A DNA stretch of 64,000 bases from Rhodococcus sp. (in: high G+C Gram-positive bacteria) (GCF_023264675.1 NZ_JAHFVG010000003.1:186001-250000), one strand, 5' to 3'. Numbered from the stretch's first letter, positions 9,813 through 18,627 are shown. The notes: generated from the sequence alone by a model not told the origin. A program made the numbers and translations.

Positions 9813-10294
9813 TGACCACCCTCGGCGGTCTCCCCGCACACATCCTGCTCATACACGCCATCGTCGTGTTGGCACCGCTGACCGCGCTCCTGGAAATCAT
9901 CAGTGCCGTGTGGCGTCCCGCTCGCAGGCGATTGGTCTGGCTGATCCTTTCCCTTGCCGTGATCACCATGGTCCTGACGCCCATCACCACCGATGCAGGT
10001 GAATGGCTCGAGCGACATACCCCGCCGAGTGAGGCGATCCGCGCTCATACCGAGCTCGGCGACTGGATGATCTATTTCTCGGGCGGCCTCCTGATCGTCG
10101 CCGTTCTCCTCGCTGCACTCCAACTGGCCGAATCCCGATCGGATGCTCGACGCCCGGCCGCGACGATCGCTGTCGCGCTCGTGGCCATCGTGATCGGGGT
10201 TGGCTCGACCATCGGGGTGTACCGCATCGGCGAGTCCGGCGCGACCGCGGTGTGGGGAGACACCGAGTACGTTCAGCAGGCTCCCGAAAAGTAA
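9812..10294 (+). CDS. DUF2231 integral membrane protein
   Basis: A 160-residue protein with four hydrophobic segments (about residues 8-30, 38-58, 86-108, 120-142) and the closing pattern RIGESGATAVWGD, typical of DUF2231 membrane proteins of unknown function. It is translationally coupled to the NRPS: its ATG overlaps the NRPS stop by one base and AGGAG (9801-9805) lies within the NRPS end. The coupling implies co-expression and perhaps export or membrane attachment of the NRPS product, which is inference. Confidence 0.78.
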   Translation: MTTLGGLPAHILLIHAIVVLAPLTALLEIISAVWRPARRRLVWLILSLAVITMVLTPITTDAGEWLERHTPPSEAIRAHTELGDWMIYFSGGLLIVAVLLAALQLAESRSDARRPAATIAVALVAIVIGVGSTIGVYRIGESGATAVWGDTEYVQQAPEK

Positions 10295-10298
10295 AGAG

Positions 10299-11186
10299 TT
10301 ACCGGAACATCGACGTCGGGGCCTCCCCTTGTTCGGGAGCAATGACGTCCTGGACGACATCGAACAATCCGATCGTGAGCACACTGAGAACAACCACGAC
10401 TGCCGCTATGGACACCACGACCGGCCGCTTCTGCGGCGGTGGAACCGGGCCTGCCAGCGCGCGAACACGTTCGACGATGTCGCCGCCGGAACCAGCAGGA
10501 GGTTCTGCGGATGATTTCCGGCGCTGCGACGTATGCAGCAGCGCAACGCGAGCGATGGCTTCGAGAAGGATGCGCCTGTCGTCCAACGCCGCGAACTCGT
10601 CGGCCTGCCGCTCGGCCGCTGTCCGCACGATCCCCGCGAGCGAACGCAACATGGGATTGATCGCAGCCGACACCTCGGCAGATTGGATCCACAGATGGTG
10701 CCGGTAACGCAGATGTGCCCTCTCGTGGGCAACCACCGCCGCTACCTGTCGCTCGTCGAGCGCCTCCACCAGCGCCGATGTCACCATCACGACTCCGCCG
10801 CCGGACGGTGACGCGAACGCATCCGGTACGTCGTCCTCCACGACCACCACGTCGCCGGCCTGCGATCGCATATGGGTGAACGCCGAGGCGGCGCGAACGC
10901 TTGACCACACCCGCGCACCGTGGATCGCCACCAAGCACAGTCTCCATCCGAGCAACGCCAGCACCGCGACGCCGGTGATTCGCATCCACAGAACAGATTG
11001 CGCAACCATCACTGCGCCGATCGCTGCCGCGGAGGCGCAGACCGACAACGCGGCACTCAACGTCAGCACCGGGACCACGAATACCGTTGCGGCAGGGCTT
11101 AGTACGCGGTCGATCATCGGTCGTAGAAGCCACAAACCGAGGGACAGAAGCCACGGTGCCACCGCGACGACGAGGAATGCAGTCAC
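10299..11186 (-). CDS. M56/BlaR1-like membrane metalloprotease
   Basis: A 295-residue membrane protein with N-terminal transmembrane helices, a zinc protease motif HERAH (in VVAHERAHLRYRH), a downstream AAERQADEFAA carrying a likely third ligand, and a C-terminal hydrophobic segment near 258-278. This is the layout of M56 proteases that sit next to BlaI repressors and inactivate them on signal. There is no penicillin-binding sensor domain, so the signal is unknown. GTG 11186 overlaps the blaI stop (GTGA). Its 3' end faces the DUF2231 gene with a gap of only four bases. Confidence 0.85.
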   Translation of the reverse strand: MTAFLVVAVAPWLLSLGLWLLRPMIDRVLSPAATVFVVPVLTLSAALSVCASAAAIGAVMVAQSVLWMRITGVAVLALLGWRLCLVAIHGARVWSSVRAASAFTHMRSQAGDVVVVEDDVPDAFASPSGGGVVMVTSALVEALDERQVAAVVAHERAHLRYRHHLWIQSAEVSAAINPMLRSLAGIVRTAAERQADEFAALDDRRILLEAIARVALLHTSQRRKSSAEPPAGSGGDIVERVRALAGPVPPPQKRPVVVSIAAVVVVLSVLTIGLFDVVQDVIAPEQGEAPTSMFR

Positions 11187-11557
11187 GATGGGTCCTTCGA
11201 CTCCGAGGCCGCCAAAAGCGACCGGAGCGTCTCCTCGTCCCGGGAATCGAGGGTGGCAACGAAGTTCGCCAGAATTTCCGCCCGAGCAGCCTTGCTGTCG
11301 AGCGCGGTGTGCATACGCAACGCTGCCTTCAACGCCGGAATGGTCTCCGCCGGAGCAGCGAGCTCGTACACGTACGAACGGCCACGACGCGCTCGCGTGA
11401 GCAGACCCTTCTTCGACAAGCGCACCAAACCGGTCATGACCGTTGTGTGCGCCAATCCCTGATCCAACTCGGCGCGAACCTCGGAGACCGCCATCGCCCC
11501 GTGCACACCGAGAACGGCAAGGATCGCACCTTCGAGCTCTCCCGCTGCACGACGCAC
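11183..11557 (-). CDS. BlaI/MecI-family transcriptional repressor
   Basis: A 124-residue winged-helix repressor. RRAAGELEGAILAVL opens the DNA-binding domain, followed by LAHTTVMTGLVRLSKKGLL (recognition helix) and the wing ARRGRSYVYEL. It represses target promoters as a dimer until cleaved or released by its partner protease, encoded next in the operon. I chose GTG 11557, which has GGAG six bases upstream and gives the usual family length; a longer frame to 11734 would run through the operator at 11617-11634. The same operator upstream of the NRPS makes that gene the probable target. Confidence 0.87.
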   Translation of the reverse strand: MRRAAGELEGAILAVLGVHGAMAVSEVRAELDQGLAHTTVMTGLVRLSKKGLLTRARRGRSYVYELAAPAETIPALKAALRMHTALDSKAARAEILANFVATLDSRDEETLRSLLAASESKDPS

Positions 11558-11616
11558 CTGGTTCTCCGCTCGATCTCGTACCCGACTCGCAGCGGCATTG
11601 TCCGCCTCGACTCTGA

Positions 11617-11634
11617 TACTACGGCTGATGTAGC
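11617..11634 (-). promoter_or_regulatory. Candidate BlaI operator upstream of blaI
   Basis: Read on the minus strand this is GCTAC-N7-GTAGTA, the same dyad and spacing as at 5378-5395. It lies 60 nt before the chosen blaI start, consistent with autorepression. Confidence 0.6.
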
Positions 11635-11846
11635 AGGACGCCGTGCCCGGCACGACGCATTTCACAGTGGGAGCGTTCTGGCCGACGGGAGACCCGGACA
11701 GCAACTGTGAGGTGGCGAGGAAGCCGGCGCACATGGCGGCGCGGACTGTCGTTCAGGACGACGGCGCATCCGACGTGCCCGAAGGACCCGCGCGGCCGCC
11801 CCTAACCGGACGTAACGTCCTGACGCGCACCAGCGAAGGAATGTTC

Positions 11847-12224
11847 ATGAGAAGCAAAATTGTTGCAGCAGCACAAGTTAGCGCGGTCATATCCGGTCTG
11901 GCCGTCGCGTCGATCGTCGGTTCCGGCGTTGCCTCCGCCGGCCCTCAGGACTGCACCGTCGCGCACGATTCTTTCAGCGCATCGGTAACCTGCCACGACA
12001 CTGGCGCTCAGCCCCGAAGAGAGTACTTCCTCAGCATCGAGTGCTGGGGTCTTCACGGCATCCCCGACCGGTTCCCGTTCTACGCGGTCGGTCCGTACAA
12101 CGCATCGACCAGCTCGTTCGGGCCGACAGGTCAGGCATCAGGTACGTGCAGCTCAGGGTGGGGTGCACTCGTGCCGAATGTCGGCGTGGTCACCGGTGCC
12201 CACGTGGAGACCTACGTCGAGTAA
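11847..12224 (+). CDS. Small exported protein of unknown function
   Basis: A 125-residue protein with a clear Sec signal peptide: MRSK, a hydrophobic core, then cleavage after about residue 31 (VASAG). The mature part has about four cysteines (DCTVA, VTCHD, ECWG, GTCSSG), suggesting two disulfides, and resembles small secreted actinobacterial proteins without known role. AAGGA lies six bases before ATG 11847; ATG 11841 is too close to it. It stands alone. Confidence 0.72.
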   Translation: MRSKIVAAAQVSAVISGLAVASIVGSGVASAGPQDCTVAHDSFSASVTCHDTGAQPRREYFLSIECWGLHGIPDRFPFYAVGPYNASTSSFGPTGQASGTCSSGWGALVPNVGVVTGAHVETYVE

Positions 12225-12470
12225 GGCTCCGTCGCGTGTGAAGTAGCCGCCTGCCCTCTCACTGCGCCACTCGCGTCCTGATGTTCCGCACTCTGGTCCT
12301 TCGGGGTGTGCGCCTCGCACCGTCACCGAATCGTAACTATCGGTTTGTTAATGCGATCGCGGTACCGGTCGATACACAGCAGGAAGCGGCCGTGAAGTTG
12401 TCCCCGCAATCGACAGCACTACATCACACACGATTCGGCCGTCCACGCCCCCCACCGAAAGGGCCAAGCG

Positions 12471-12923
12471 ATGCAACAAACCGTTTCCGTCTGCACGCCC
12501 GCTCACGCACAGCAGAACCGTAGACGCCGCGGATGGTCGGCGGTGATGATGATGATCGCCCTGGCAGTTACTGCGATCCTGTCCACCAGCTGTGGGGATC
12601 AACCGAAGGCTGACACTGTTTCGACGCCGTCGGCAACGACCACGACCACGACGAACACCACGCCGGTGCAGTCGACCACGGCCATCGCCGACGACGCGCT
12701 ATCGCTACCACCTAGCAGCGCCCCGACACCACAAGACGTTCCCGCCGCACCCGCACCCGCACCACCCAACGATGCGCCACAAGACCCGCCCGCCGTCCAA
12801 GCCCCGACTTCGGACGAACGATGCACCAATCAGATCAACTACGCCGGCGACCCCCGATCGAACGCAGAAATCAACTCCATCGGTGAACAAACCGGGCAGT
12901 GCCCCGCGCCGATCACCGGCTGA
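12471..12923 (+). CDS. Small proline/threonine-rich lipoprotein
   Basis: A 150-residue predicted lipoprotein. After a basic N-terminus (QQNRRRRGW) and a hydrophobic stretch, the lipobox LSTSC ends at residue 41. Next comes a long low-complexity linker rich in Thr, Ser, Pro and Ala, then a short tail with two cysteines (DERCTNQINYAG and GQCPAP). AAAGGG precedes the ATG by seven bases. It may be a cell-envelope anchored tail domain; the function is not recognisable. Confidence 0.65.
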   Translation: MQQTVSVCTPAHAQQNRRRRGWSAVMMMIALAVTAILSTSCGDQPKADTVSTPSATTTTTTNTTPVQSTTAIADDALSLPPSSAPTPQDVPAAPAPAPPNDAPQDPPAVQAPTSDERCTNQINYAGDPRSNAEINSIGEQTGQCPAPITG

Positions 12924-13120
12924 GTTCACGATCGATGTCGAAACATCGTGCAGTGAACCCACTTCAACCCCGACCCCTGTTGTGAGGGATGTAATGAGTG
13001 CGCGAGACCGATCCGGGGTCCGCGTAACCGTCGCGACGCCGATCATCGTTGTTCGCTGCAAGCAGTACATATTCAGTGCCGACGGGCAGAGCCGCGGCAA
13101 TCATGCCGGAAGGCTTTCCG

Positions 13121-13243
13121 ATGACCATCTCGCCGGAAGGCCGCCAAGAGCTCTCGCCTGGTCTGGACAAGGATCTGCTGGGGCTCATTCAGGCCACCGC
13201 CGAAGTGGAGCTCGCGACGGCCAACGACCCGAAGGTCAAGTAG
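13121..13243 (+). CDS. Small ORF, 40 residues, unknown
   Basis: ATG 13121 has GGAAGG seven bases upstream and opens a 40-codon frame ending at 13243; an in-frame ATG at 13103 is an alternative. A strong hairpin (13259-13293) begins 15 bases after the stop, so the unit has a ribosome site, a frame and a terminator-like element. The product is acidic with no known motif. Real translation is uncertain. Confidence 0.35.
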   Translation: MTISPEGRQELSPGLDKDLLGLIQATAEVELATANDPKVK

Positions 13244-13258
13244 AGCAACAGAGTGTCC

Positions 13259-13293
13259 GGGTACGGCGACAGCCCAGACGGTTCGCCGTACCC
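13259..13293 (+). terminator. Hairpin, probable terminator
   Basis: GGGTACGGCGA (13259-13269) pairs perfectly with TCGCCGTACCC (13283-13293) across a 13-base loop. No T-run follows, which is common in high-GC actinobacteria. Confidence 0.6.
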
Positions 13294-13681
13294 GCAATGT
13301 GGGGTTCAGGGGGCGTCGACAGAGTGATCTGAGACGAACGCCGTGGAGCCCGCGGCGTCCAAACTCCAATTGCGACGCGGATCCGCTCGAGATTTCCCTT
13401 CCTCTGCGGTGGGCGTCTTCGCCGCGACGGCGAGCCGCGCGATGTCGAGTGCGTTCATGACGGGTGACTCGACCCGAGCGCGAGGAGGCGCCGGGGCGAG
13501 GCGTTGAGGAAGCGTGAGTCCGTCTGCGCCGCCCCCATACTGGCTTGCCCTGCGCACTCGACGCAAAGCAGCGTCGAAAGCGCGCTGAGCGGAGAACCGC
13601 AAACGGATGCCTGCTAGTTATACGTCTGGGCGCTCGTAAGGGGCAAAGGTTACGAGTGGCCAGACCTACAGCCCCGCTGGG
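13294..13681. other. Gap with no supported gene
   Basis: A minus-strand frame (13306-13602) lacks a ribosome site and any recognisable motif. A stem-loop at 13625-13664 (TCTGG..CTCGTAA, ten-base loop, TTACGAG..CCAGA) lies just past the stop of the minus-strand XRE gene and is its likely terminator. Confidence 0.5.
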
Positions 13682-14524
13682 CTAAGTGCGATTGGACGTA
13701 TCCAATGGATCGCCCGAGCCGATTGCTCGCACCAGATCGAACTTCGTCGCGTCCTCGGTACCCGGCGCCGCGGTGTACGTCACGATTCGCAGATCGGTAC
13801 CGACCACGGTGAACACGTCACAGTCGACAGTGATGGCACCGACCACTGGATGCAAGAAACTCTTGACATCCGCGCGGTGATCGACGACGGGGCGCTCGGC
13901 CCACAGCCGGCTGAACCGGTCGCTGATCGAATGAAGCTGCTCGATCAGGCGAGCCACGGACTGGTCCTCGGGAAATCGGACCGACACAGCACGCAGGTCG
14001 GAGACAAGCGCCCGTTCGAAATGCTCGGCGTGAGCGTCATCCCACAGCACCGGCGGCGCCGTCCCGGTGAACACTTGAACAATGAGATTGCGCTCCTCCT
14101 TCATCGGCCCGAGGAGCGCGCTCCACGCCGCGTTGACCGTCAGCAGTGTCCAGGTTGCACTGTAAACCGAGACCGCCACGTCGGGCAGACGCGCCAGCAG
14201 CCTTTGCACGCTTGCCGGAACATGGACGGGAACAGCCGAGGGCAGCGGCGCAGCCAACCCGGCAGCCAAGTAGAACTGGTCTCGCTCGAGATCGGACAGC
14301 TGAAGTACCCGGGCGAGCGACTCGACGACCCGCTCGGACGGGCGAGCCGCTCTCCCCTGCTCCAGACGCACCACATAATCGACGGACAGTCCGGCCAACA
14401 TGGCGACCTCCTCCCGTCGCAACCCGGCCGTCTTGCGCTGCCCCACCGGCAAACCCACCGCCGACGGATGCACCCGATCACGCCACGAAGACATCAACGA
14501 CGCGAATTCACCTTTGGTCACCAT
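13682..14524 (-). CDS. XRE-family regulator with MmyB-like ligand domain
   Basis: A 280-residue regulator. The N-terminal helix-turn-helix contains the family signature GLRREEVAMLAGLSVDYVVR, then RLEQGRAARPS; the rest is an MmyB/MLTR ligand-binding domain ending with SFLHPVVGAITVDCDVF and LRIVTYTAAPGTED. Proteins of this type usually control a divergent short-chain dehydrogenase gene, and one lies 102 bases away. The start is ATG 14524, at the beginning of the domain; longer frames run into the intergenic dyad. A second MmyB/SDR pair occurs at 45269-46961. Confidence 0.87.
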   Translation of the reverse strand: MVTKGEFASLMSSWRDRVHPSAVGLPVGQRKTAGLRREEVAMLAGLSVDYVVRLEQGRAARPSERVVESLARVLQLSDLERDQFYLAAGLAAPLPSAVPVHVPASVQRLLARLPDVAVSVYSATWTLLTVNAAWSALLGPMKEERNLIVQVFTGTAPPVLWDDAHAEHFERALVSDLRAVSVRFPEDQSVARLIEQLHSISDRFSRLWAERPVVDHRADVKSFLHPVVGAITVDCDVFTVVGTDLRIVTYTAAPGTEDATKFDLVRAIGSGDPLDTSNRT

Positions 14525-14556
14525 TGCTTCAGTGTGACCCCTCGGCACCCCGGCAC

Positions 14557-14593
14557 GGTAGGAACGACAGTCATACCGAACAACCGTCCTACC
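14557..14593. promoter_or_regulatory. Intergenic dyad between MmyB regulator and SDR
   Basis: GGTAGGA (14557-14563) is repeated inverted as TCCTACC (14587-14593), in the 102-base divergent promoter region. It is a likely binding site for the XRE/MmyB protein; this is inference from position and symmetry. Confidence 0.45.
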
Positions 14594-14626
14594 GCGCTCC
14601 GCATTTTCGGTGGCACAGTCGCTTCC

Positions 14627-15325
14627 ATGACAACAACAACATTGATCACCGGCGGCAACAAGGGACTCGGATACGAAAGTGCGCGACGACTCGCCGCCAA
14701 CGGACACCGTGTCCTCCTCGGCGTACGTGACCCCGTCCGCGGAGCCGAAGCAGCACAGCGGTTGGGAGTCGAATGGACATCGATCGACGTTTCCTCCGAT
14801 GAATCCGTCGCGGCCGCAGCACATGACGTCGAGATGCGTTTCGGTGGACTGGACGTGCTGATCAACAATGCAGGCATCTCCGGTCCCATCACCGAGATGG
14901 ACAAGTTCGACGGCCCGGCCGTGCTGACGGTGCTCGACACCAACGCCGCAGGCATCGTCCGAACGACTCACGCATTTCTGCCGCTGCTCAAACAATCCCC
15001 TTCGCCGGTGATCGTCAATGTCTCGTCCGGCCTCGGTTCGTTCGACGTGCGCGCCGACCCCGCCCGCATCGAACACAACGTTCCCTCACTCGGATACTCC
15101 GCCAGTAAAGCCGCGGTGAACATGCTCACCACCATCTACGCGCAGTTCCTCCCCGGCATCCGTGTCAACGCTGTCGACCCCGGCTACACCGCAACGGATT
15201 TCAATGGCAACTCCGGTACACAGACCGTGACCGAGGGCACCGACGCCATCGTCGCCATGGCCTCCATCGATGCGGACGGACCTACCGGAACCTTCTCCGA
15301 CCGACTCGGCGGCGTCCGATGGTGA
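14627..15325 (+). CDS. Short-chain dehydrogenase/reductase
   Basis: A 232-residue classical SDR. The cofactor motif TGGNKGLG is at residues 8-15, NNAG near 83, a catalytic Ser in VNVSSGLG, and YSASK (Tyr and Lys) near residue 160. It should reduce or oxidise a carbonyl/alcohol with NAD(P)(H); the substrate is unknown. ATG 14627 opens directly on the Rossmann fold. It is divergent from the MmyB regulator and probably controlled by it. Confidence 0.88.
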   Translation: MTTTTLITGGNKGLGYESARRLAANGHRVLLGVRDPVRGAEAAQRLGVEWTSIDVSSDESVAAAAHDVEMRFGGLDVLINNAGISGPITEMDKFDGPAVLTVLDTNAAGIVRTTHAFLPLLKQSPSPVIVNVSSGLGSFDVRADPARIEHNVPSLGYSASKAAVNMLTTIYAQFLPGIRVNAVDPGYTATDFNGNSGTQTVTEGTDAIVAMASIDADGPTGTFSDRLGGVRW

Positions 15326-15505
15326 AATAGCCGTTCCACGATGAGCTCGCTGCGGAGCGCCGGCAAGGATCGACGTCCCCGATACCGCCGTCAGTCTCGT
15401 CGTTCCCCGCCGTCGCCTCGCCGGACTCCTCGATGTTTGGCGCATCCGCTCTGAGCTTTTGCCTCGGCGAGACAAGGCGCTGCGCGGGCATTCGGCTCGT
15501 TTGCT

Positions 15506-16807
15506 TTACAGCTCCGCGGTGCGCACGTGCGCTTTCTCTGGCAACAACAATGTGCACACCGCGGTGACTACCAGGGTCGCCGCGACGTAAGCCGCCACTG
15601 TCGGCCATCCACCCCCACTCGCGATGAAGGCTGTCGCGATGATCGGTGCTGTACCACCGCCGACGGCTGCACCGACTTGATAGCCTGTTGACATTGCGCT
15701 GTAACGGATTTCGACGGGGAACTGTTCGCCGAGGAAGGCAGGGAGCGGTCCCAGTAGAGCCGAGCTCAGAAGTCCGATCAAACCGAAGAATGCGAGCAGC
15801 GAGCCGATGTTTCCCAGTCCGACGAGGGGGAATCCGACGAAGAAGAACGCAGCGCACACGATGGCGCCTCCCACGATGACCGGGCGTCGACCTCGTCGGT
15901 CCGAAATGATTGCGAAGCCGGCTGCGGTCACCACGAATACCAGTGCATACACAGCTTGGCCCAGCAGCGACTCCGTGCGGCCGTATCCCAACTTGGCAAC
16001 GTACGACAGCATCCAGGTGAACGCGACGAAATTCAGCGTATTTACGCCGAAGCTGACTCCGAACGTCATCGCGACAGTGCGGCCGTGAGAGCTGAACACC
16101 TGGAGGATGGGCAGCTTGGGCGTCGCCCCCTCCGTGCGAGAGCGCTTGAAGTCGGAAGTGTCTTCCATACGCGATCGCGCCGCGATTCCCACGATCGCGA
16201 TCAGTCCGCCGACGAAGAATGGAATGCGCCAGCCCCACGTCAGTAGTGCATCGCCGGTCGTGCGCGCTACCAGCGTGAACACCAGTGCTGCAATCAAGCC
16301 GCCGACGCCGATTCCGATCGTCGTGAAGCTGCCGAACAGCCCACGCTTTCCGTGCGGGGCTGATTCGATTCCGAACAACGCAGCACCGCCCCACTCGCCG
16401 CCGGCGGCGAGACCTTGGACTATCCGCAGAAGCACGAGACCCACTGGAGCCAGAACTCCGATACTGTCGTACGTCGGCAGCAGACCGATCGCTACCGTCG
16501 CGACGCCCATCATGATGAGCGTGATTCGCAAAGCCAGCTTGCGTCCTAGTCGATCACCGAAGTGCCCGAAGATGACCCCTCCCAGAGGCCGGGCGAGGAA
16601 TCCGACACCAAAAGTGGCGAACGACAGAAGAGTGCCCGTCATCGGATCCTCGGACGGAAAGTACAACACACCGAATACCAGCGCGGACGCCGTCGCATAG
16701 ATGAAGAAGTCGTAGTACTCGAGCGCAGTGCCGGTCATCGCCAGCCAGAACACTTTTCGCGATGACGTGGAGGTGCGGGCAGCGGTATCAGGTTTGGAAA
16801 GCGTCAT
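15506..16807 (-). CDS. MHS-family (metabolite:H+ symporter) MFS transporter
   Basis: A 433-residue, 12-helix MFS carrier with the MHS signature ALEYYDFFIYATASALVF near the N-terminus and GHFGDRLGRK in the first cytoplasmic loop. MHS carriers import organic acids and related compounds with protons. The start is ATG 16807 with GGAGG six bases upstream; 40 extra codons upstream are open but unsupported. A copy of the 17-bp IclR-type dyad lies about 80 bases upstream (16888-16904), so it is probably the uptake system of the adjoining catabolic island. Confidence 0.9.
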   Translation of the reverse strand: MTLSKPDTAARTSTSSRKVFWLAMTGTALEYYDFFIYATASALVFGVLYFPSEDPMTGTLLSFATFGVGFLARPLGGVIFGHFGDRLGRKLALRITLIMMGVATVAIGLLPTYDSIGVLAPVGLVLLRIVQGLAAGGEWGGAALFGIESAPHGKRGLFGSFTTIGIGVGGLIAALVFTLVARTTGDALLTWGWRIPFFVGGLIAIVGIAARSRMEDTSDFKRSRTEGATPKLPILQVFSSHGRTVAMTFGVSFGVNTLNFVAFTWMLSYVAKLGYGRTESLLGQAVYALVFVVTAAGFAIISDRRGRRPVIVGGAIVCAAFFFVGFPLVGLGNIGSLLAFFGLIGLLSSALLGPLPAFLGEQFPVEIRYSAMSTGYQVGAAVGGGTAPIIATAFIASGGGWPTVAAYVAATLVVTAVCTLLLPEKAHVRTAEL

Positions 16808-16887
16808 CGAAGACCTCCATTGTGGACTGACTGACTTAGGCTCGAACGAATTGTTCGTCGAATATTCGTACCTTACAGCAGCACAAA

Positions 16888-16904
16888 GGTCCGTCAAATG
16901 GAAC
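16888..16904 (-). promoter_or_regulatory. IclR-type box upstream of the MHS transporter
   Basis: On the minus strand this reads GTTCC-ATTTGAC-GGACC, matching nine of ten arm positions of the GTTCC-N7-GGAAC dyad found at four other promoters of the island. Confidence 0.6.
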
Positions 16905-17107
16905 GGATAAATCACATGCAGATCCAATTACGAGGTGTTTCGAATGCGTTTCTTAAAGAAACAAAGTATCTATTTCGAGTTCTTGATTCTGCCGGACACC
17001 CGTGGATCCGATGCCGGGTGTCATCACCGATCGGCAATTATTGCGTTGCAGCACTGAGAGTTCGGAGATGCAGCAGGCGGATCTGGTCCAGCGCCCCGAG
17101 TGAGAAC

Positions 17108-17878
17108 TCAGAAGCCCTCTAGGGCTTTGCCGATCCGTTCTGCCGCGTCAACCGCGGAGTCACCCCAGAATTCCACCCGGTCGAGATCGAAACGAGACGA
17201 CGGAATCGACACTGCCACTGCAGCAATAGGTCTACCCGCGAGGCCCGGCACAGCTGCGGCCACAGCGCTGACCTCCTTACGCCACCACGAATTCGCCCTG
17301 GCCGCGTATCCGCGCTCTTTCGTGGCCTCGACCTCGCGAAGAATCTGACGGCGTGTCACCGCGGTTCGTGAGCGCTCGTTGTCCAGGACTGCGTCGATGA
17401 GAGCGTCCACCGTCTCTTCCGGCAGGTGCGCCAGCATTGCAATCCCGCTGGAGGTGTAGATCGGCGCCTTCGCGCCGACGTCGACGTAGGTGCGCACGGG
17501 AAGAGTCGAATCGCACCGCGCCAAGATGATAAGCCCGTCGCCGTCACGGACAGAAAGGTGAATGGTTTCATCGGTTCTGTCACGCAACTCCTCGAGATAC
17601 GGCTTCGCCGCCTCGCGCAAACCTTGCTCGCCTGCGGCACGTAGGCCGATCCCGAGTGGCTTGGTTGTCACGCCCCACCTCGCACGTTCGGGATCGACCA
17701 CTCGGAGCCATCCGGCGTGGTTGAGGGTAACCAGGCAGCGCTGGACCGTACTCTTCGGCATACCGGTGTTGCGCGCGATCTCGGATACCCCGACCGGTTG
17801 CCGTTGCGCGACTTCTTCGAGGACTTTGAACGTGCTCAGTACCGCAGCGATCGGTCGACTCGACTCACTCTGTGGCAC
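17108..17878 (-). CDS. IclR-family transcriptional regulator
   Basis: A 256-residue IclR protein. The winged helix-turn-helix occupies about residues 10-70 (GVSEIARNTGMPKSTVQRCL) and the ligand-binding domain follows (ETIHLSVRDGDGLIILAR, PIYTSSGIAMLAHLPEE, AAAVPGLAGRPIAAVAVSIP). Such proteins repress or activate catabolic operons in response to a pathway metabolite. GTG 17878 has AGGAGGAG about eight bases upstream and gives normal family length; the longer frame to 18022 would cover the dyad at 17933-17949. That dyad is a perfect member of the set scattered through the island, so this protein is the best candidate for its regulator. Confidence 0.92.
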   Translation of the reverse strand: MPQSESSRPIAAVLSTFKVLEEVAQRQPVGVSEIARNTGMPKSTVQRCLVTLNHAGWLRVVDPERARWGVTTKPLGIGLRAAGEQGLREAAKPYLEELRDRTDETIHLSVRDGDGLIILARCDSTLPVRTYVDVGAKAPIYTSSGIAMLAHLPEETVDALIDAVLDNERSRTAVTRRQILREVEATKERGYAARANSWWRKEVSAVAAAVPGLAGRPIAAVAVSIPSSRFDLDRVEFWGDSAVDAAERIGKALEGF

Positions 17879-17932
17879 TGTGGCTCCTCCTGGATCGCGC
17901 ATCAAGGTTCGGCCCGTCAGGTTCGAACCGCC

Positions 17933-17949
17933 GTTCCTCTGCGTGGAAC
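17933..17949 (-). promoter_or_regulatory. IclR-type box upstream of the iclR-like gene
   Basis: GTTCC-TCTGCGT-GGAAC, perfect 5-bp arms spaced by seven, 54 bases before the regulator start. It suggests autoregulation. Confidence 0.7.
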
Positions 17950-18018
17950 ACAATACCAGCCGCGACGAGGCCTGCGGTGAATCCACCGGATTTACCTCTT
18001 CGGCACACTGTGTACCGA

Positions 18019-18567
18019 TCACACCCGATCGGATCTGGTGCGATGCCCAGGTCGACCGCCGACCCCGAGAGCAAGAGCCACAACGATCTCGTCGTCGTGT
18101 GGAGCGTCGGCAATCGTTATCTCCGCGGCGTCGAAACGATCAAACGTCCAGATGTCCTCCCTGTCGGCCAACGGCACCAGCAGCGTCGCCCCGGGGGGTC
18201 CGGCCTTCTTCGCGCTGGACATGATCGCCTTCCCCGGGCTGAGTACGCGACGCACGGGGCCGCCGAAGCCTGGGTGAAGGATGGCGGCAGCATGCTCCAG
18301 GGAGCCTTTCGTGCCCACCACGGCACCCTTCCCATAGCTGGTGACCTCCTCGGTACGCACTCCAAGGGCATCGACTCCGCGCTCGACCAGCAACGCGCCC
18401 AATTCACCGCCTGCTGTGACGAGTTCCGTAAGGTCTTCGGCGTCCGAGTCCGCATACGGATTCGAGATCACCGCGGCAACAACCACAGTGCGAGTGGATG
18501 TCCCGAGAACTCGTCCGCCGTCCGCGAACGTTTCCTCGACGTGACTGACCACTTTACGAATGTGCAC
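18019..18567 (-). CDS. DUF1185 (AA_synth, PF06684) family protein
   Basis: A 182-residue protein resembling the amino-acid-synthesis family DUF1185. Structures of that family show a chorismate-mutase-like trimeric fold with no settled enzyme activity. Supporting stretches are the opening HIRKVVSHVEETFADGG, ELGALLVERGVDALGVRTEE and the glycine-rich YGKGAVVGTKGSLEHAAAI. GTG 18567 starts the conserved region. It sits between an amidase gene and iclR in a minus-strand operon, so a role in processing the nitrogen-containing substrate is plausible. Confidence 0.72.
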   Translation of the reverse strand: MHIRKVVSHVEETFADGGRVLGTSTRTVVVAAVISNPYADSDAEDLTELVTAGGELGALLVERGVDALGVRTEEVTSYGKGAVVGTKGSLEHAAAILHPGFGGPVRRVLSPGKAIMSSAKKAGPPGATLLVPLADREDIWTFDRFDAAEITIADAPHDDEIVVALALGVGGRPGHRTRSDRV

Positions 18568-18627
18568 GGGTACCTCCGATACAGGAAACCGGACCTCGTT
18601 CGGATTCGCCGCGCGTCGGTGTGTGAG

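Noticed and set aside
13306-13602. Minus-strand frame of 98 residues
   Set aside because: No ribosome site, no motif, arginine/alanine-rich composition typical of shadow frames.
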